Below are positions 10,444 through 22,800 of a DNA stretch of 64,000 bases, one piece after another. Position numbers and translations under genes: made by a program. How positions within the stretch are numbered: position 1 is the first letter of the stretch; every line of letters starts with the position of its first letter. The notes below the pieces were generated by a model. The model made no database searches. It was given only the letters and a program-made list of their open reading frames with translations, and was not told the DNA's origin. Source of the DNA: Anomaloglossus baeobatrachus (Eukaryota; Chordata; Amphibia; Anura; Aromobatidae); the NCBI RefSeq assembly GCF_048569485.1, contig NC_134354.1, forward strand, positions 441,916,279-441,980,278, read 5' to 3'.

Positions 10444-11525
10444 GCTGTTGTCTCCTAGGAGAGTGACCACTGAGGGTATATGGGACAGGGGTATACAGCC
10501 TGACCGAACAGATATATATATATCTATTATATATATATATATGTATCTATTCCGGCACCCTAGGGGGACCAGCACCGGGTGACCGGTGTGGGTTACCGAC
10601 CGCTAACGAGCGGAGTGTGTCCTCCAGATTCCCTGCCGTGGATCCCCCGGAGCTGCAGAGCTGTTCACTGAGAAGCCTCCACCGGCAGAATGCCAGAAAA
10701 TGGCTGCCGGAGCTCTCAGGGGAGGAGTGGGGCCGTGGGCGGCGCCAGCAAAGAGCGGGAATCTGGGGTCCCCACAGTGGTCAGTGAGGGGGGAGGAAGA
10801 CATGCAGGATGCTCCAGCCCTCACATCCGACGTCATGTCGGTAATCCCGCCCTTACCCCTGACAGGCAGGCCCGGGGGCGGAATTTTCGCGACTAGGCCG
10901 CGGTGAAGCCGGGGACTAAATTTGAGGCTGTGCCCGACAAGCAGGCACGGTCGGCGCGGAAGTCCACCGGCCTCCTCAATTCAGCAACTGCCGCGGCTTC
11001 CGGGAAGAAGGTGCGCTCCCTGCACAGTCCCCTATGGGGACACGGAGTACCTTTAAGATGCAGGGCCCGGTCCCTGAGGTTGAAGAGGCTCCGGTCCGGC
11101 AGATTCCCTCAGGGGCTGCGGATGGAGCACGGTCCCAGCAAATGGATGACCGCTCAGGATCCCACTTCTCCCAGAGCCGCATAAGGGATGGTGAAGGAGA
11201 CGGCATGTGGCTCCAGCCTCTGTACCCGCAATGGGTACTTCAACCTTAACAACACCGCCGACATAGTGGGGTGAGAAGGGAACATGCCGGGGGCCCCGCG
11301 GGGGCCCTCTTTTCTTCCAACCGACATAACTAAGTATGAGAATGCATGAGTGGATGTGTGCCTCCTTCCACACAAAGCATAAAAACTGAGGAGCCCGTGA
11401 TCCACGGGAGGGTGTATAGGCAGAGGAGAGGGGTTACACTTTTTAAAGTGTAATACTTTGTGTGGCCTCCAGAGGCAGAAGCTATACACCCAATTGTCTG
11501 GGTCTCCCAATGGAGCGACAAAGAA

Positions 11526-12655
11526 AACAGTCTCAGACACATAGGCCTTGCTGGTGCTGTATTTTACTATGTGTCTGAGACTGTTTTTGTGCCCCCTGCC
11601 CTAATAGCTAGGCTGTAATAAAGAATCTCCTTAGGCTGCGTGCCCACCATCAGTGTTAGCAGCGTTTTGGATGTAGTATGCTTCAGCTGTGTGCAAAATG
11701 CTGCAATGTACAGTACGAGCACAGTGGATGGTATTGGTAGAAATCCTGTGCCCACTGTGCATGCACAGCCCGCAGCAAACACTGACCTGAGGTGCGGCTT
11801 TCCGAGGCCACAGAATGTCAATTATTTGCTGTGGAGTCGCATAAGGAGAACACAAGCAGGAGACCGCAGCGCACCGAACCCTGATCGTGGGCACGAACAG
11901 CTGCGTTCTCCTGTGGAGGAGACTTGTGGCCCCACAGGGTCAGGATGCGCAGCGTCCAGAATGCAGCAGGGCCTGATCGTGGGCACATACCCTTAGGAAA
12001 ATATAGTCCAGCAAGGCCTTTTTGTATCAGTCTAATACAAAGGCCTTGTTGGACTGCTATATTTTACTAAGGCGATTCAGTATCAAAGCCTGGCTATTAG
12101 GGCAGGAGGCACCCAACATTCTCTGATATAAAGGCCTTGCTGGTACTGTATTTTCCTAAGGATATGTGCCCACGATCAGGCCCTGCTGCATTCTGGACGC
12201 TGCGCATCCTGACCTGTGGGGCCACAAGTCTCCTCCACAGGAGAACGCAGTTGCTCGTGCCCATGATCAGGGTTCGGTGTGCTGCAGTCTCCTGCTTGTG
12301 TTCTCCCTATGGAGGACGCATGCGACTAAACAGGAAAGTCGCACCGCAGGTCAGTTATTGCTGCAGGCCGTACACGCACAGTGGCCACAGGATTTGGATG
12401 CAGCTGAAGCATGCTGCGTCAAAAACACTGCTAACACTGATGGTGGGCACGCAGCCTTAGGAGATTCTTTATTACAGCCTGGCTATTAGGGCACGGGGCA
12501 GCAAACAGTCTCCGATACAAAGGCCTAGCAGGTTCTGTATTTTCCTAAGGAGATTCTTTATCACAGCCTGGCTAATAGCAAAGAATCTCCTTAGGAAAAT
12601 ACAGCACCAGTGAGGCCTTTGTATCGGATAATGTTGGGTGCCCCCTGCCCTAACA
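11526..12655. repeat. Nest of inverted repeats (hairpin elements)
   Basis: The right arm of the inverted repeat around DIRS A lies at about 11,580-11,865. A second palindrome pairs about 11,869-11,995 with 12,166-12,300 ('gatcgtgggcacatacccttagg' type ends). A third set repeats 'aggagattctttattacagcctggctattagggca' near 12,460 and 12,550 and inverts it at 12,585-12,600. These look like stacked MITE-type elements. No gene is visible. Confidence 0.6.
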
Positions 12656-12659
12656 CACA

Positions 12660-12960
12660 CCTGCTCTAAACACCGAGGAGCCGCCCGCCAAACACACCCC
12701 ACGGCCTCTGGGCCTTAACTTACTGTGTAGCCGCCAGGCCAGGTCACTCGCCGCCTGCCGCCTTGAATCCTCCGCCGCGCCGTGACGCTGCCTGCCTTCT
12801 GCGCCTGCGGACGGAAGATTATATTCCTGACTAGCTGTAGTATGCGCACAGGGCCTAAAAGAGACTTCCGACTCAGAGTATAGTGTGACCAGAGATACTG
12901 GAGAGCGGTGACTGCACTTAGAAGAGGAGAAGAGCGGCGGTAGGTGAGTATATAATATAC
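12660..12960. other. CpG-rich stretch with splice-donor-like end
   Basis: This is the only notably CpG-rich non-repetitive stretch nearby ('cctccgccgcgccgtgacgctgcc'-like). It ends 'gcggcggtag' followed by 'gtgagtat', a good splice-donor match. It could be the first exon of an unrecognised transcript on the plus strand, but I find no downstream exon to pair with it. Copy B has the same at about 38,783-39,083. Confidence 0.3.
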
Positions 12961-15900
12961 TCACACTACATCAATAGAAATGTGACTATGAGGCTTCTGC
13001 ATATGAATGTATTCACCTATATGTTCACATGCGACCACAACACACATCCGGCCATTCTCACACTTGTAATGGAGCTGAAATAACATGAACATATAAGTGA
13101 ATACAAGAATGTATACAGATAAATATACAGGCATCACACACATGCATACAAATACATAATATGACACATATACAAACATATGGATGTATGTATTGATAGA
13201 TAAATAAATAGATAATAGAGGGATAGATAGAGCAATAGAATCATAGATAGAGGAATAGATAGAAAGATATATAGATAGAGGGATACATAGATAGAATCAT
13301 AGATAGACAGATGTCCACACATTACACATGGACTCGCCCTCTCTGCAGATGATTGCACATTGTGCCCAGGATGCCGTTTGGAGCATGCATTTCTATCTTC
13401 TCTGAGGTGCAGTCTCCTTTTCTCCTGGGGTCCGTCTGCTGTGTCCTCCTGGAGTAATTTGAATGCAGGAGGGAGAGAGCAGCTCAGCCATGATGAGGAC
13501 AGCATGGGAGGCAGGAGCCATGTTTGTTTCCAGTAGAGGCCTCTCTGCTGCAGACGGAGCTGTGGGCAGAGCCTTCTTTTTTTGCCTCAGACAGTCTCTT
13601 TCCTCTGCGCGGTCGGCAGCTTCTACAGAGGGCCCTAACAGGTGAGGAAGGGGCCCCTGTCAGCTCAGCATAATCATATGCGTTCAGCTGATCGGGCCCC
13701 TGCTTCTCCTGTTAGTGTTTAAAGCTGCCGCCAGCAATGGAAATGAACACGTTTTCGGTCTCTAGGGGCCCCCTCCCGCTTGGGCCCCTGTGCCACTGCA
13801 GGTGGCTGCACCGCGATATATCTGCCAGTGCAATGTCCCGACCCCTGCCCCTGGGGCCCGGTGAGCAGAGGAATGAAAGTGGAGGGGCCCGGGCTGTCAA
13901 CCCCCCCCCTCCTGCCTGCTGCTCACCGGGCCCAGTACAGGAGTCCCAGTAGTAATGCCCTGATGGCGGCCCTGTGTGTGACTAAGTATGGAGGAGAATT
14001 AGGAGATTTTGTGGATAGATATGGGAGCAGGACATTACCTGTATTATAAACTCCTCCTCCTTTGGGGAGGGGGATCAGGGTCCCCACTGGCTGCAGCTGA
14101 AATCCATAAATATCAAAATGTTAGTGAACATTTTATGTTACAGCACAAAATCAAGTTCTTTATGACGCCTACCTCTTTTCTGGCTGTCCAGCACCATCAG
14201 CTCAGGAGGGGTGGAAGTGGGTGAAGAGTCCTAGAGAAAAAAAAGACAATTAAATAATGATGGCAGATTCACTGCACACCAGCACACATCACGGAATGCC
14301 GGTATGCAAGTAATATGGTTATCCATTCCACACTAATTGTTATTTATACAGAAGGTGTCATTTTGCAGACCCTCAATAAACAATGCTATTATAGGGAGTA
14401 TGCTATATTAATATACGTGCTATTTGGCGGTCTCTTTCTTCTCTTATACAGTTATGTGATAACTCTATGTATAATAATAAATATATATATATATAATAAA
14501 TATAATTAAATATATATAATAAAAATATAAATAATAATAATTATTATATATTTATATATACACACACATATATACATACACATACATACATACATACATA
14601 TATATCTCTCATATCTATCTATATATATCTCCCCATCTTCTCTCCTGGCATTGTCACTCATGTTCTATGCGATTTCATCTGCCTCACACTAAGCTCTACT
14701 CTGATACTGGCTGATAACAGAGAACAGCACTGCACACATGTTTGGGTATAACCACATATTTATACAGGGATAGATGTTTAATCTTCAACGATGACTATTT
14801 TTATAGCTCAGACAGCCTACCTCTCCCATGACACATAAATTACAGTCTATGAATGGCTCTTTTAAGAAACATTTCTTATCTATTGATGTAGGATGAGTAA
14901 GGCTATTTTCTTTGACTGCATTAGACACCACAGGTCAGAAGATGCTAATGTCTGGTTTACTTTCCCATCACTATAGCTCATTGGACCCAAATGCATCTCA
15001 AGGCTCTGGCTGACAGGTAAAGGCAGCCTCTGTCTATCCTCCCCTTTTCTTGAGATGGTTGGATTGTCATTGTAAATCAGCACTTGTACCTTGACCCCTG
15101 CCCCCCCCATCTCATTGTAGATTGTAAGCTCTCATGAGCAGGGTGGTTTCTTTTTTCTCTCCAATTATTGGATTTTCTATAACTGTTACTTGTTTGTATA
15201 TGAACCTCCTGAATTATAAAGCGCTGCAGAATATGTTGGCGCTATAGAAATAAAGATTATTACTACAATCACAGTGGATGGATTTCTAGAAATTCGTGTC
15301 CACTGTAAATGTGCGGCCTGCAGCGAAAACTGACCTGCGGTGTGGCTTATTGAGCTGCTGCATATCAATTCTCTGCGGCAGAGTCGCAAGCGTTCTTCCT
15401 AGAGAAAAGACAAACCAGAGACTGCAGCGGCCTGTGCCCACGATCAGGCGGAGGAGACTCGCCGCGTTCAGGACGCAGCGGGTCCTGATCGTGGGCACAT
15501 ACTTTAAGGTTATGTGCACACGCTGCAGATTTTTTTTCTGCACATAAAACTGCATGTTTTGGCAGGAGAATCCCTGCAGCTAAAGGCAGCGTTCATGCAT
15601 TTTTTTTTTTAATAGAATGGAGATAAGGAAAAATGCTGGAAAAAATGCTGAAACAATTGACGTGTTCATTCTTTGTGCAGATTTTGGTGCAGAAAATATC
15701 TGCACCAAAGAAAATTTGCAACGTGTGCACAGCACTTCAGGATTCCCATAGACTTTGCTCAGATGCATTTTTCATTGCATATTTATTAAAATCTGCAAGA
15801 CAGAAAACAGAAAAAAAAATCACGATAACTGCACCATGTGCACAGGCCCTAATGTATATATGTGGGATGACCTCTAAGGCCCCGTACACACGTTGCAGTT

Positions 15901-16740
15901 TTTAATGCCTTTTCTCTTGCAGATTTTAATCAATATGCGAGAACAAATGTATTGCAGGAAAGCCAACGAGAAGAAAGAAAAGACGAACAAAGACAGAAGA
16001 CCCCACAATCATACTCACCAGACGCAGGAGGTATGCTCCACGCGGTCCTCCCCAGCCACCTGAAAGAAGACAGCTCAGATAATTAAGACAATAGTCCTAC
16101 ATTTTCATGGATGCGGGAAAAGGAGAGAGAAGTGTCCCTCGATAATAACGTCCGCATCACCCCAAGTTGGTAGGTTATCTACTTGAAGAAAAAAAAAATA
16201 AATAAAAATGAATAAGCAAATTATTGTATTTTAAAATTGAGGGCGCCGCGGGGCATACACATACTGTGGACGCTGGAGTCTGCATGCAGGCAGCACTGGC
16301 AGAGGTCCTGGGGTGGGGGGGTGGGGGGATACATATACCGGGGATGCAGCCTTCATACAACTATTCATCACTTTCAGCTTTACACAGCCCCATTTAGCAT
16401 TATGCACCCCACAGTTTTATGTGGCCTGATTATGCATTATGCACCCCCACATAATGCTATATGGGGGCCACATAAAACTACTACTACTACTACCAAGAGT
16501 AACTTGGTTTAAGAGCACACTGCTGAAACAAATTATGCTTGTAATCCAAGGTTCACTGTATTTTGTGAGATAATATTGCGTGTCCCATCTGTCAGCATTC
16601 ACACCGCTCAATCTCCACACTATGAATAGACATTCAGCCAGATATGGCGCATTAATTCACACTAACATTACCAAGGATAGGAAATACTGTTTAGTAACTA
16701 TTTTGTGTGATAATAGTGTGTCCCATCTGTAAGCATTCAT
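12961..16740. other. Non-coding with microsatellites and repeat fragments
   Basis: It contains GATA-type microsatellite (13,180-13,310), a GGGCCCC-rich stretch (13,690-13,930), AT/CATA microsatellites (14,475-14,635), and a frog-type interspersed repeat (15,110-15,265) that runs from 'attgtaagctctcatgagcagg' to 'gcgctatagaaataaagatt'. A MITE lies at 15,508-15,849. At 16,395-16,475 short palindromic 'gcattatgcaccccac' motifs recur. I find no supportable gene. Confidence 0.5.
15508..15849. mobile_element. Harbinger-like MITE, TAA target
   Basis: It begins GGTTATGTGCACACGCTGCAG, ends in the approximate inverse CATGTGCACAGGCCC, and has TAA on both sides (15,505-15,507; 15,850-15,852). The ends match the many GGCTATGTGC..-ended elements in this window. 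Copy B is at about 41,652-41,993. Confidence 0.55.
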
Positions 16741-16856
16741 AAGGCTCAACCGCTAGACTGATTTACAAGTTCATGGCACACCCCCTGCATCTGATTGGTC
16801 TGTGTGAATACATTATATATCAGGTTGTCTGCAGTGTGATTGTGTATAGCAAAGCT
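16740..16856 (+). promoter_or_regulatory. Putative promoter of the recombinase-domain gene, copy A
   Basis: An inverted CCAAT box (ATTGG, 16,794-16,798) lies about 20 bp before a TATA-like run (16,814-16,820), followed by 'caggttgtctgcagtgtgattgtg'. In copy B the same region sits directly before the start codon (43,780-43,903). In copy A the hAT element now separates these boxes from the ATG by about 1.5 kb. Promoter function is inferred from position and motifs only. Confidence 0.4.
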
Positions 16857-16864
16857 GTTGGAAT

Positions 16865-18389
16865 TAGTGATGGGCAGTCCGGCTCTTTTTGATGAGCCGG
16901 CTCATTCGGCTCGGCTCACCAAAAAGAATCGGCTCTTTCGGCTCAAAAAACGGCTCTTTTTTTTAAAAAAAACCCCTCTGCTACACCTTGTGATGATACA
17001 GAACCTCCCCTGTACATTGGGAACCTCATTCTACACCCTTGTATGTATCTAGTGAAGCAGTAAAAACAGTTTTTAGCATTATTGTTTCTGTTTCCTCAGA
17101 TTGTCAGCTCTTCTGGACAGGGCCCTCGCTCCTCTTTTATGTGGTGTTTTTTGTACATGTCCTTTCTACATTAGTCAGCGCTCTGATATGTGTCGCTCCT
17201 ACAAAAGATTATAATTCCTGAAAATAAAGGCGAGTTGCAATTACTGTGCTGCCTGTCACTATATGTGCAACACACACACACTGTACATACTGAACACAAA
17301 GGACACACATACACACACACTGTACGCACACCAAAATATGGAAGCATAGGATACTGAATAGCAAAATCAGTTTATTTCAATACAACCTGGAACAGAAATG
17401 TTTAAATGCTAACATAGCATGGGTCCACCTTCTGCTGGTGGTGCACAGCACTACAAATCCCAGCAAGTGGAACACAATATGGCAATGCAACACTAGTTAC
17501 ATACCAACTTTTTTAACAGTTAAGTGACAATAAATGTCATTGAGGTAGTATTGCACATAAAACAAATGTATAGAGGTTGTGTGCAGATGTCAGATCTATT
17601 TACATCTAAAAATACCAGGATTTGTTAACAGAAATAGAAAAAAAGTCTTAACTGCGAGAATTGTGACACCACAACGCCACAGACACATGCATATAGAGGC
17701 TAATGAATATGTTGTATGTAGTCACCAAACTAGTAAAAAAATATCAATTGTGGTCACAAAAAAAAAATAACACACAGACACACACACACACTAGCGTCCA
17801 CTAAACATTGAAGGAATGGAGACATGGCTTATCAATGATTTTCTCTTTTTTATGCCAGAAAAAAAACCTTACAGGGTTAAATGAACATGTCAGGGGTCAT
17901 CTGTTCTGTGCACACACTGGACACTAAGTACTGACTTCTATTACTAACTCTATACAATGATTGAAGCTGTATACACTTCTTTACATATGTTTGGTCTAAA
18001 ATGCTATTACCCAACAACTGGTCAAGTCTTTACTGTAGTGGTCCTGAACCCTGACTAATACCTAGAGAAGATGATCATTGTTATCAGCAAACAAGCTGAG
18101 CCCCTCTCCTCCTACACATTACCATATGTGCCAGCCGAGGTCAGAAAACTTAACCCTAGCACATCATTCCCTGGTACTCAATTGTGCCCACTGAACTAAG
18201 GAAGAACCACTATGTGTGTATAGCTTTAAGTGTCAGCTCCTGCCCAGAACTTGTGTTTACTCTTCTCCTTATCTCCTGCTTCCCCCTGAAGCAGAGAAAA
18301 AAAAAAAAGCTGCTCTTTATGGCTCCTTCACTTTGGGCTCATATCGTTCACTTCAAAGAATCGGCTCGTTCGCGAACGACACATCACTA
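16865..18389. mobile_element. Non-autonomous hAT element at the gene's start codon
   Basis: The 8-bp sequence GTTGGAAT occurs on both sides (16,857-16,864 and 18,390-18,397) and once in copy B, the uninterrupted site (43,898-43,905). Ends are TAGTGATG and CATCACTA. An 8-bp duplication with such ends is typical of hAT. The 1,525-bp body has no transposase frame. It contains a GAGCCG/CGGCTC-rich left end, CA-rich microsatellites and poly-A runs. The right duplication overlaps the ATG, so the start codon is intact while the promoter-like boxes lie on the far side of the element. Confidence 0.9.
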
Positions 18390-18395
18390 GTTGGA

Positions 18396-19738
18396 ATGGA
18401 GCCAGCTAACATTGATGTGGATGTGTGAGTATAATCTATAATACTTTGTCTTTAATATGCTGATTTTGACAGTGTGCAGGGCTACTGCTGCCCCCTAAAA
18501 GGGTAAATTAGATGTGGTCTGTTAAAGGACCACTATGCATTTGTTGTTTTGAGGGGTAAAGCATATTGCAAAGCAAAGGGTTTTATAGGACTTGCAAAGT
18601 TCCCTGAAAAAGGCTATGTCTTTTTGAAAACACAACCTCAAAATTCATGTGGTATATGTTTACTTTCTCACTGTAAAAGTGTTAGGACTGTTTTTATTGC
18701 AGGTAGAGAGGCTGGTAGATATGATTCTTACAGGCTAGGTTTTATTTTCACATGGTGTGTTTTTGAATACAGATCCCCGGCTGTCGTGGAGCCACCGGCT
18801 GCTGTGCGCAGGTACATTACCTACCAATGTGTGTCAGACATTTGCCAATATGCTTAATTTCTTTTATTCACTTCCGGGTGTCTGTCTATGGCTACAGCTA
18901 CATTACTTTACCCAATGCAATATGCAGAGTCTCGTGACAGTGATTCTGTATCTACACCACATGGAACTTTATATGGGTTACATTGTGGTGTGAAGTGTAC
19001 TATTTTGGCATGTCTACAACTTTCTGAGCGCTTTATGAATGTGTACATTGTATTCCCTTTGACAGTAGTTGCACTGAGCATCACAAGTCTTATACCACTG
19101 TGTTTTTAGCGGTCCAAAGAGGATGCACTTGACCTGCCCAGTTTGCTATATAGTAACAGACCGACTGGACAAACATCTCCAGCGACAGTGCATGAAGCAC
19201 AATTCTGCCGAGGAGAGGACAGCTACTCTGACTGATGCAAGGGACACTCTTCGCAACATTGCATCCAAAGGGACAACCATGGAATATGAGGATATTTTGG
19301 CACTTAAAACACCAGAGAACACAATCTCTTTCCTGGAGGAAAGAGGGTACCTCATACTCCACAAGCCAACTGCGGCCAGGTAGGCTCCACTTTTGTCTAT
19401 CAAAGTTTTGGATAAAACTTATGACTTTGTATATGTGTAATATTAGCCTTTAACAATATGATGGACCCAACTTAATGATGGATCCAGTGCTTTGGTTTGC
19501 AGTTAGAGTTTAGGGCCGATCCTCGATTCTCAATCAGATGGAGGTCGATGCTTTTCACCCATCTGACCTAGGATCGCTCATCACTATTTGATATGCATGT
19601 CCTGTAATCAGGTGGCTTTTTTTAATTTACAGTACTGTCCAAGTTCAGGAGCAGCAGGATGCAGGGGCCAGTAGCACTTATGAAGCACCTGTGGGGGAAT
19701 GTGAGGAGGAGACTGAAGTTGTCCAAGAAAGAGAGAGG

Positions 19739-19814
<76 letters not shown>

Positions 19815-22800
19815 ACACACATACAAATACTGCTTTCTCTCCTCCCAGTGCTAGTACCGTACCCTCCTGTGCTCATTCAAATGAAACCGCTCCTTATAAA
19901 GAAGACTCCCAGAGATTGCCTGTAGAGTGAGTTTGCTTAATCTTTTCATTATAATATACTCGCATGTAACTAAGCATTAACAGGTAACATTGTCCTTTTT
20001 AGGACTGAACAAGAGGATCCATCCACATCCGGGCTGATGCAGCAAGAGAACTCACCAGTATGTAAAGTCAAGGAATTTGAAGAGGTGATTGTGGGTAGTC
20101 CAGCCCTCACGGTCCCAGAGAGAATGGATCTTGAAGCGTCAAAAGACTTCCCAGTTGTGGAAGATTCTAGTGAAGACCAGAGTGATGAAGAGGATAAAGA
20201 GTCATCCGGTGAGGAATCCGCTGTCTCCGCTGAGGAGGAGCAAGAATCCGCTGAGGAGGAGCAAGAATCCGCTGAGGAGGAGCAAGAATCCGCTGAGGAG
20301 GAGCAAGAATCCGCTGAGGAGGAGCAAGAATCCGCTGAGCAGGAGCAAGAATCCGCTGAGCAGGAGCAAGAATCCGCTGAGCAGGAGCAAGAATCCGCTG
20401 TCTCCTCTGATGAGGATATGAACAGGTCAGGAAACATGCACCGTCTTTCTCGTAAACTGTAAAATATAACAAGTCTTAACTAATGTTCTTTCATCCAACT
20501 TTATAGAGTTCTAAAGATAAAATGGACAGGACTAAAACAAAAAATGAAGCAAGCTGGTTTGTATAAACGTTTTAAAGAGGAAAATCCAGTTCTGAAAGGT
20601 TTTGAGGATTATTTAAAGAAAAACCTCTCAGTAAGGAAGGTGAACCAAGAGGTTGCAGACGTCTCAAGATTTCTATATTACATGAACAATGACTGTGTGA
20701 GTTTGGATTTCGTGAAAGACATTAAGAAGGCACAGTCTTTCTTTGTCAAACTGCGTGAAGTCGGGCTCTCAAGCCAGACGGCATGCAATTATTTAAAACA
20801 CCTTAAGAGATTTGTGCGTTATCAGCTACGAGAAACCAATTTGGCACATGAAAACCCGCAGCTGTATAAAGCTTTCAAAATATTTAAAGGTGTGACCAAG
20901 GATATCCAGACCATGCTGGCAAAAGGTGTCTCACAGGAGGTGGTCAGCAACAGGCGAGTTATCAGCTTATATGAATTTGTGTATATTTGGTTACAATCAC
21001 TCTTTTGTCCCCAGGGTTTTCACATGGCCGAATGTAACACTCATGTTTTATCCATCTTAGATTTGACGCATTAACATCGTCGCATTTGCCACCAGCACAC
21101 TATCTGAAGATTCTGGAAGTGGCCAAGCCATCCTTTTTGAAATCATTGAGACATATCAAGTCTGGTGGCAAAAAAAGGGAACATCAGTTTAACGTCTTGA
21201 ATTACTTGGAGACCCTACTGGTTTTAAAGCATGGACAACGGCCAGGTGTAATAAAGAATTTCACAGTAAGTAAATCACCTCTGACTCATCTTCTTAAATG
21301 ACACCTGTCACTTAACCTTTCTCAACTGTCTTCACTCTAAGGTAAAAAATTGTTTAAAAGAAATGAAGTCCTCAGTGGTTGATACCTTTTAATGGCTAAC
21401 TGAAAAGATGGTAATACTAGCAAGCTTTCGAGCTATTATTACTATCTTTTCAGTTAGCCATTAAAAGGTATCATCCACTGAGGACTTCAGTTCTTTTAAA
21501 TAATTTTTTATCTCTACTGGCTAACACGGTACAAAGATATATTTTACCTTCACTCTCAGGTGTCAGAGTGGACCAGGAGGTTGCCTTACGGATATGAGGG
21601 GCAAGACTTCATTGTCATTGGGGTGAAAGCACACAAGACCTCTGCACAACAAGTCGCCTGCTTTGCGCTTACTCCAACTGAAGAAGAAGTAAGATTTCCT
21701 TTCCTCCAGGTGATGGACTCTGGGATTTTCCATCTTACCATGTTTGTATTTGTTTTTGCTTTTACAGTGGTTAAAGGTGTATTTTGAGAAACTGCGACCC
21801 AATATGGTCAAGCCAAACTCAGGAAATACATTCTTCCTAAATAGCTCAGGGGAGCCTATCCACAATGTCTCTAATGACCTTATGCGTTACCATAAAAAGT
21901 AAGATTTAGAAAGTCTAAAATCTTTCTGAAAGTCTATGTGCATAGCTATAGGTTTGATTTTCTACATTATATTTTAGGTTTGGGCTTCCCCTTGTCACCA
22001 GCAAGATGATTAGGAAGGTAAACTACCGAGAAAATACCCTGGAAAACATCTGTCATGGCCACTCGCTAGTCCTACGATCATGGAATGAAGAAATGCAGGA
22101 AGCACAAGCCAGCACATCAAGGTATTTAATTGTAAAATACAAAATCAAACCTGCTTTGTAACAAACACTAATATTTGATTTCTAACACTTCTAAAGGGCT
22201 GCAGAAGAGGGTACTGGGGAACCTCTGACTGGACAGTTAGGCTATGTGCCCACGCTGCGGAAAATGCGCGGATTTTGCCGCGGATTTCTCGCGGAAAAGC
22301 CGCGGATTTTCCAGAAATCTGCAGCACAGCTACTCCCCAGCCATTTCTATGGCATTTGGGAAATGCTGTGCCCACGCTGCAGATTTTTCCGCAGCGGAAA
22401 TCGTGCGGATTTTCGTGCGGAAAAATCTGCAGCATGTCAATTATTCCTGCGGATTTCTCCGCAGGGTCCCCTATACTTACCTGCCTTGATAGCAGACACC
22501 GGAGTCACTTTCTCCGTCCGGTGCACAGCAGCGCAGCTGATCCAGGTACAGGAAGGATGAGGTGGGCGGGGCCTGCACGAGCTCCGGTCATGTGACAGCC
22601 GGAGCTAGTTCAGGCCCGCCCACTTTCTCCTGTGCACAGTGAAGACGCTGACAGAGTGACTCGGCCGCCGGAAAGCGAGGTGCTGCGTGATGGAGGTAAG
22701 TATGAACTCACCCATCACTGCAGCACTTGTTCTGCATTGAGGATGCAGTGCCGAAGCCATGGTCCTGTGTCCTCAATGCAGAATGCCCGCACCATATCCG

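Larger units (their letters stand above)
5488..11525 (-). mobile_element. DIRS retroelement A (minus strand)
   Basis: A tyrosine-recombinase retroelement of the DIRS group, about 6.0 kb. Read on the minus strand it has a left inverted terminal repeat (about 11,395-11,525), a gag-like region, a reverse transcriptase/RNase H region, a tyrosine recombinase, an internal complementary region (about 5,850-5,930) and a right inverted terminal repeat (about 5,488-5,650). The ends are inverted copies of each other, and the internal region is complementary to both outer ends, which is the DIRS hallmark. It is broken, with about one or two breaks in the gag-like part; pol and recombinase frames look long and open. 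It sits in one arm of an older inverted repeat. Likely age: young to moderate, given the long open frames. Confidence 0.88.

Noticed and set aside
13463-13645. Short frames around the GGGCCCC-rich and 'cagacggagctgtg' region
   Set aside because: No recognisable domain, no conserved splice context, and no difference in constraint visible between copies.
18549-18857. 102-codon frame MRGKAYCKAKGF in both copies
   Set aside because: It spans intron 1, the 39-bp exon 2 in another frame, and intron 2; the phase-consistent exon model explains the region better.
20167-20472. Antisense frames over the acidic repeat (RILAPAQ or LLLLSGF repeats)
   Set aside because: Shadows of the plus-strand 21-bp coding repeat, which fits the spliced gene in frame and phase.
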